A DNA stretch of 16,650 bases from the NCBI GenBank assembly GCA_002502175.1, contig DAPQ01000031.1, positions 1 through 16,650 of the forward strand, read 5' to 3'. Shown here one piece after another: positions 16,003 to 16,650 of the stretch. Below the pieces are notes generated by a model. That model ran no database searches. It saw only the letters and a list, made by a program, of their open reading frames with translations, and had not been told where the DNA came from. Position numbers and translations under genes: made by a program. The stretch is from Euryarchaeota archaeon UBA19. GTDB lineage: Archaea; Thermoplasmatota; Poseidoniia; Poseidoniales; Thalassarchaeaceae. Positions within the stretch are counted from its first letter, which is position 1. Each line of letters begins with the position of its first letter.

Positions 16003-16650
16003 ATGAACAATACCAAATTTCGATTTATGGTTACATCGATTGCTCTTGCCCTTTTGTGTGCCCCCTTGATGGGGTGTATTGGGCCAGGTGAGGAAGAGAA
16101 CGCGATGGTTCAAACGGACCAAACGGAGGAGTTCGCGGAGTGGGGTGTTTACTACGCTGAAAACATAGATGATTTACCGGAGTGCAACGATTTGCATGTT
16201 GGTAAGCTATACTACCTCAATGAGGATTCTAGATTCGTAACTTGCGCTGGTGAATTATGGAGTGAAGTTGCTCTAACTGGTGTCCAGGGACCATCTGGTG
16301 CGGATGGTGCCCAAGGGCCACAAGGGCCTGCCGGAGCTGATGGGGCCGATGGTGAGGATGGTGCCCAAGGGCCACAAGGAGCTGATGGGGCCGATGGTGT
16401 GGACGGCACAAACGGCCGGAGCGCACTCGTCGTAACGACCGAGGAAGCCGCCGGCTCGAACTGCGCTAACGGCGGAGTGAAGATTCAGATAGGCATGGAC
16501 GATAACGGAGACACATCACTCTCGTCACCCGAAATCGATCAGATACAGTATGTCTGTCATGGCGCTTCCGGTGCTGATGGCGCGGACGGAGCCCAGGGGG
16601 CTGATGGTGCTGATGGTGCGAATGGAGCTGATGGGGCCGACGGAGCTGAT
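16003..16650 (+). CDS. Lipoprotein with collagen-like Gly-X-Y tracts (partial, 5' part)
   Basis: The frame from the ATG at 16003 stays open to the window edge (216 residues seen). Residues 1-25 are a lipoprotein signal with lipobox LMGC and Cys25 as the likely lipidated residue. A small domain (about 46-90) has two cysteines (C61, C81) and GKLYYLNED...CAGELWSEV, a pattern seen in front of collagen repeats in other exported proteins. Residues 93-138 are a perfect Gly-X-Y tract with ADG, AQG and PQG triplets. Then a 48-residue insert (139-186) with SNCANGGVKIQIGMDDNG, a DDNGD loop and a final YVCHG resembles the Cys/Asp domain (DUF7151-like, from memory) that often interrupts bacterial collagen-like proteins. 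A second Gly-X-Y tract starts at 187 and leaves the window. Hydroxyproline is not expected; the triplets may still trimerise. Surface stalk or adhesin is inference. Confidence 0.85.
   Translation, partial: MNNTKFRFMVTSIALALLCAPLMGCIGPGEEENAMVQTDQTEEFAEWGVYYAENIDDLPECNDLHVGKLYYLNEDSRFVTCAGELWSEVALTGVQGPSGADGAQGPQGPAGADGADGEDGAQGPQGADGADGVDGTNGRSALVVTTEEAAGSNCANGGVKIQIGMDDNGDTSLSSPEIDQIQYVCHGASGADGADGAQGADGADGANGADGADGAD
16302..16399 (+). repeat. Near-identical direct repeats inside the first collagen tract
   Basis: A 24-nt block at 16302-16325 recurs without change at 16356-16379 (54 bp apart). A second block of 22 nt at 16333-16354 recurs at 16378-16399 (45 bp apart). Synonymous positions are identical too, which points to recent duplication or gene conversion rather than protein-level selection alone. 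Confidence 0.75.
16571..16650 (+). repeat. 9-nt tandem repeats of the second collagen tract
   Basis: Units of the form GGNGCNGAT encode Gly-Ala-Asp triplets, with occasional Gly-Ala-Gln and Gly-Ala-Asn. The tract continues past the window. Confidence 0.75.

Noticed and set aside
16212..16426. Minus-strand Pro/Ser-rich and His/Pro-rich frames
   Set aside because: They are reverse readings of the Gly-X-Y repeats.
16302..16650. CRISPR array or mobile-element repeat
   Set aside because: The repeats are in-frame collagen codons with no unique spacers.

Overview
The window looks like a piece of a planktonic marine archaeal genome, most likely Marine Group II (Candidatus Poseidoniales) or a close relative. 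The reasons are a very large secreted beta-propeller/FN3 protein with a C-terminal membrane anchor and acidic tail, a TATA-like box placed so that the mRNA would be nearly leaderless, Shine-Dalgarno sites in front of other genes, and a bacterial-type malic enzyme in an otherwise archaeal-looking setting. The assignment rests on gene style, not on a marker gene, so a bacterial origin is not excluded.

Layout. Positions 1-539 (minus): the 5' part of a secreted, Asp/Gly-rich protein with calcium-binding thrombospondin type-3-like repeats; it leaves the window. Positions 540-879: a gene-poor stretch with several strong hairpins, two of them a covarying pair, and one doubtful small basic ORF. Positions 880-4308 (minus): a p-aminobenzoate block, pabC then a pabB-pabA fusion overlapping it by 14 nt, followed by a small zinc-ribbon membrane protein. 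Positions 4353-12941 (minus): one giant surface protein of 2862 residues that fills half the window: signal peptide, about 31 propeller blades, six FN3-like modules, a transmembrane helix and a 140-residue acidic tail. Positions 12942-13129: a divergent control region with a perfect 7-bp hairpin. Positions 13130-15885 (plus): a MaeB-type malic enzyme with a phosphotransacetylase-like C-terminal domain, then a VOC (glyoxalase-fold) protein whose possible GTG start overlaps the maeB stop. Positions 16003-16650 (plus): the start of a lipoprotein with Gly-X-Y collagen-like tracts split by a Cys/Asp domain; it leaves the window.

How the genes fit together. pabC and pabBA would convert chorismate and glutamine to p-aminobenzoate, the aryl precursor of folate-type or methanopterin-type C1 carriers. 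MaeB would convert malate to pyruvate with NADPH and may sense acetyl-CoA through its C-terminal domain. Three separate genes encode exported, repeat-rich surface proteins (Ca-binding repeats, propeller/FN3, collagen-like), as expected of a cell that binds particles or polymers. No tRNA, rRNA, CRISPR array, transposase or integrase was seen.
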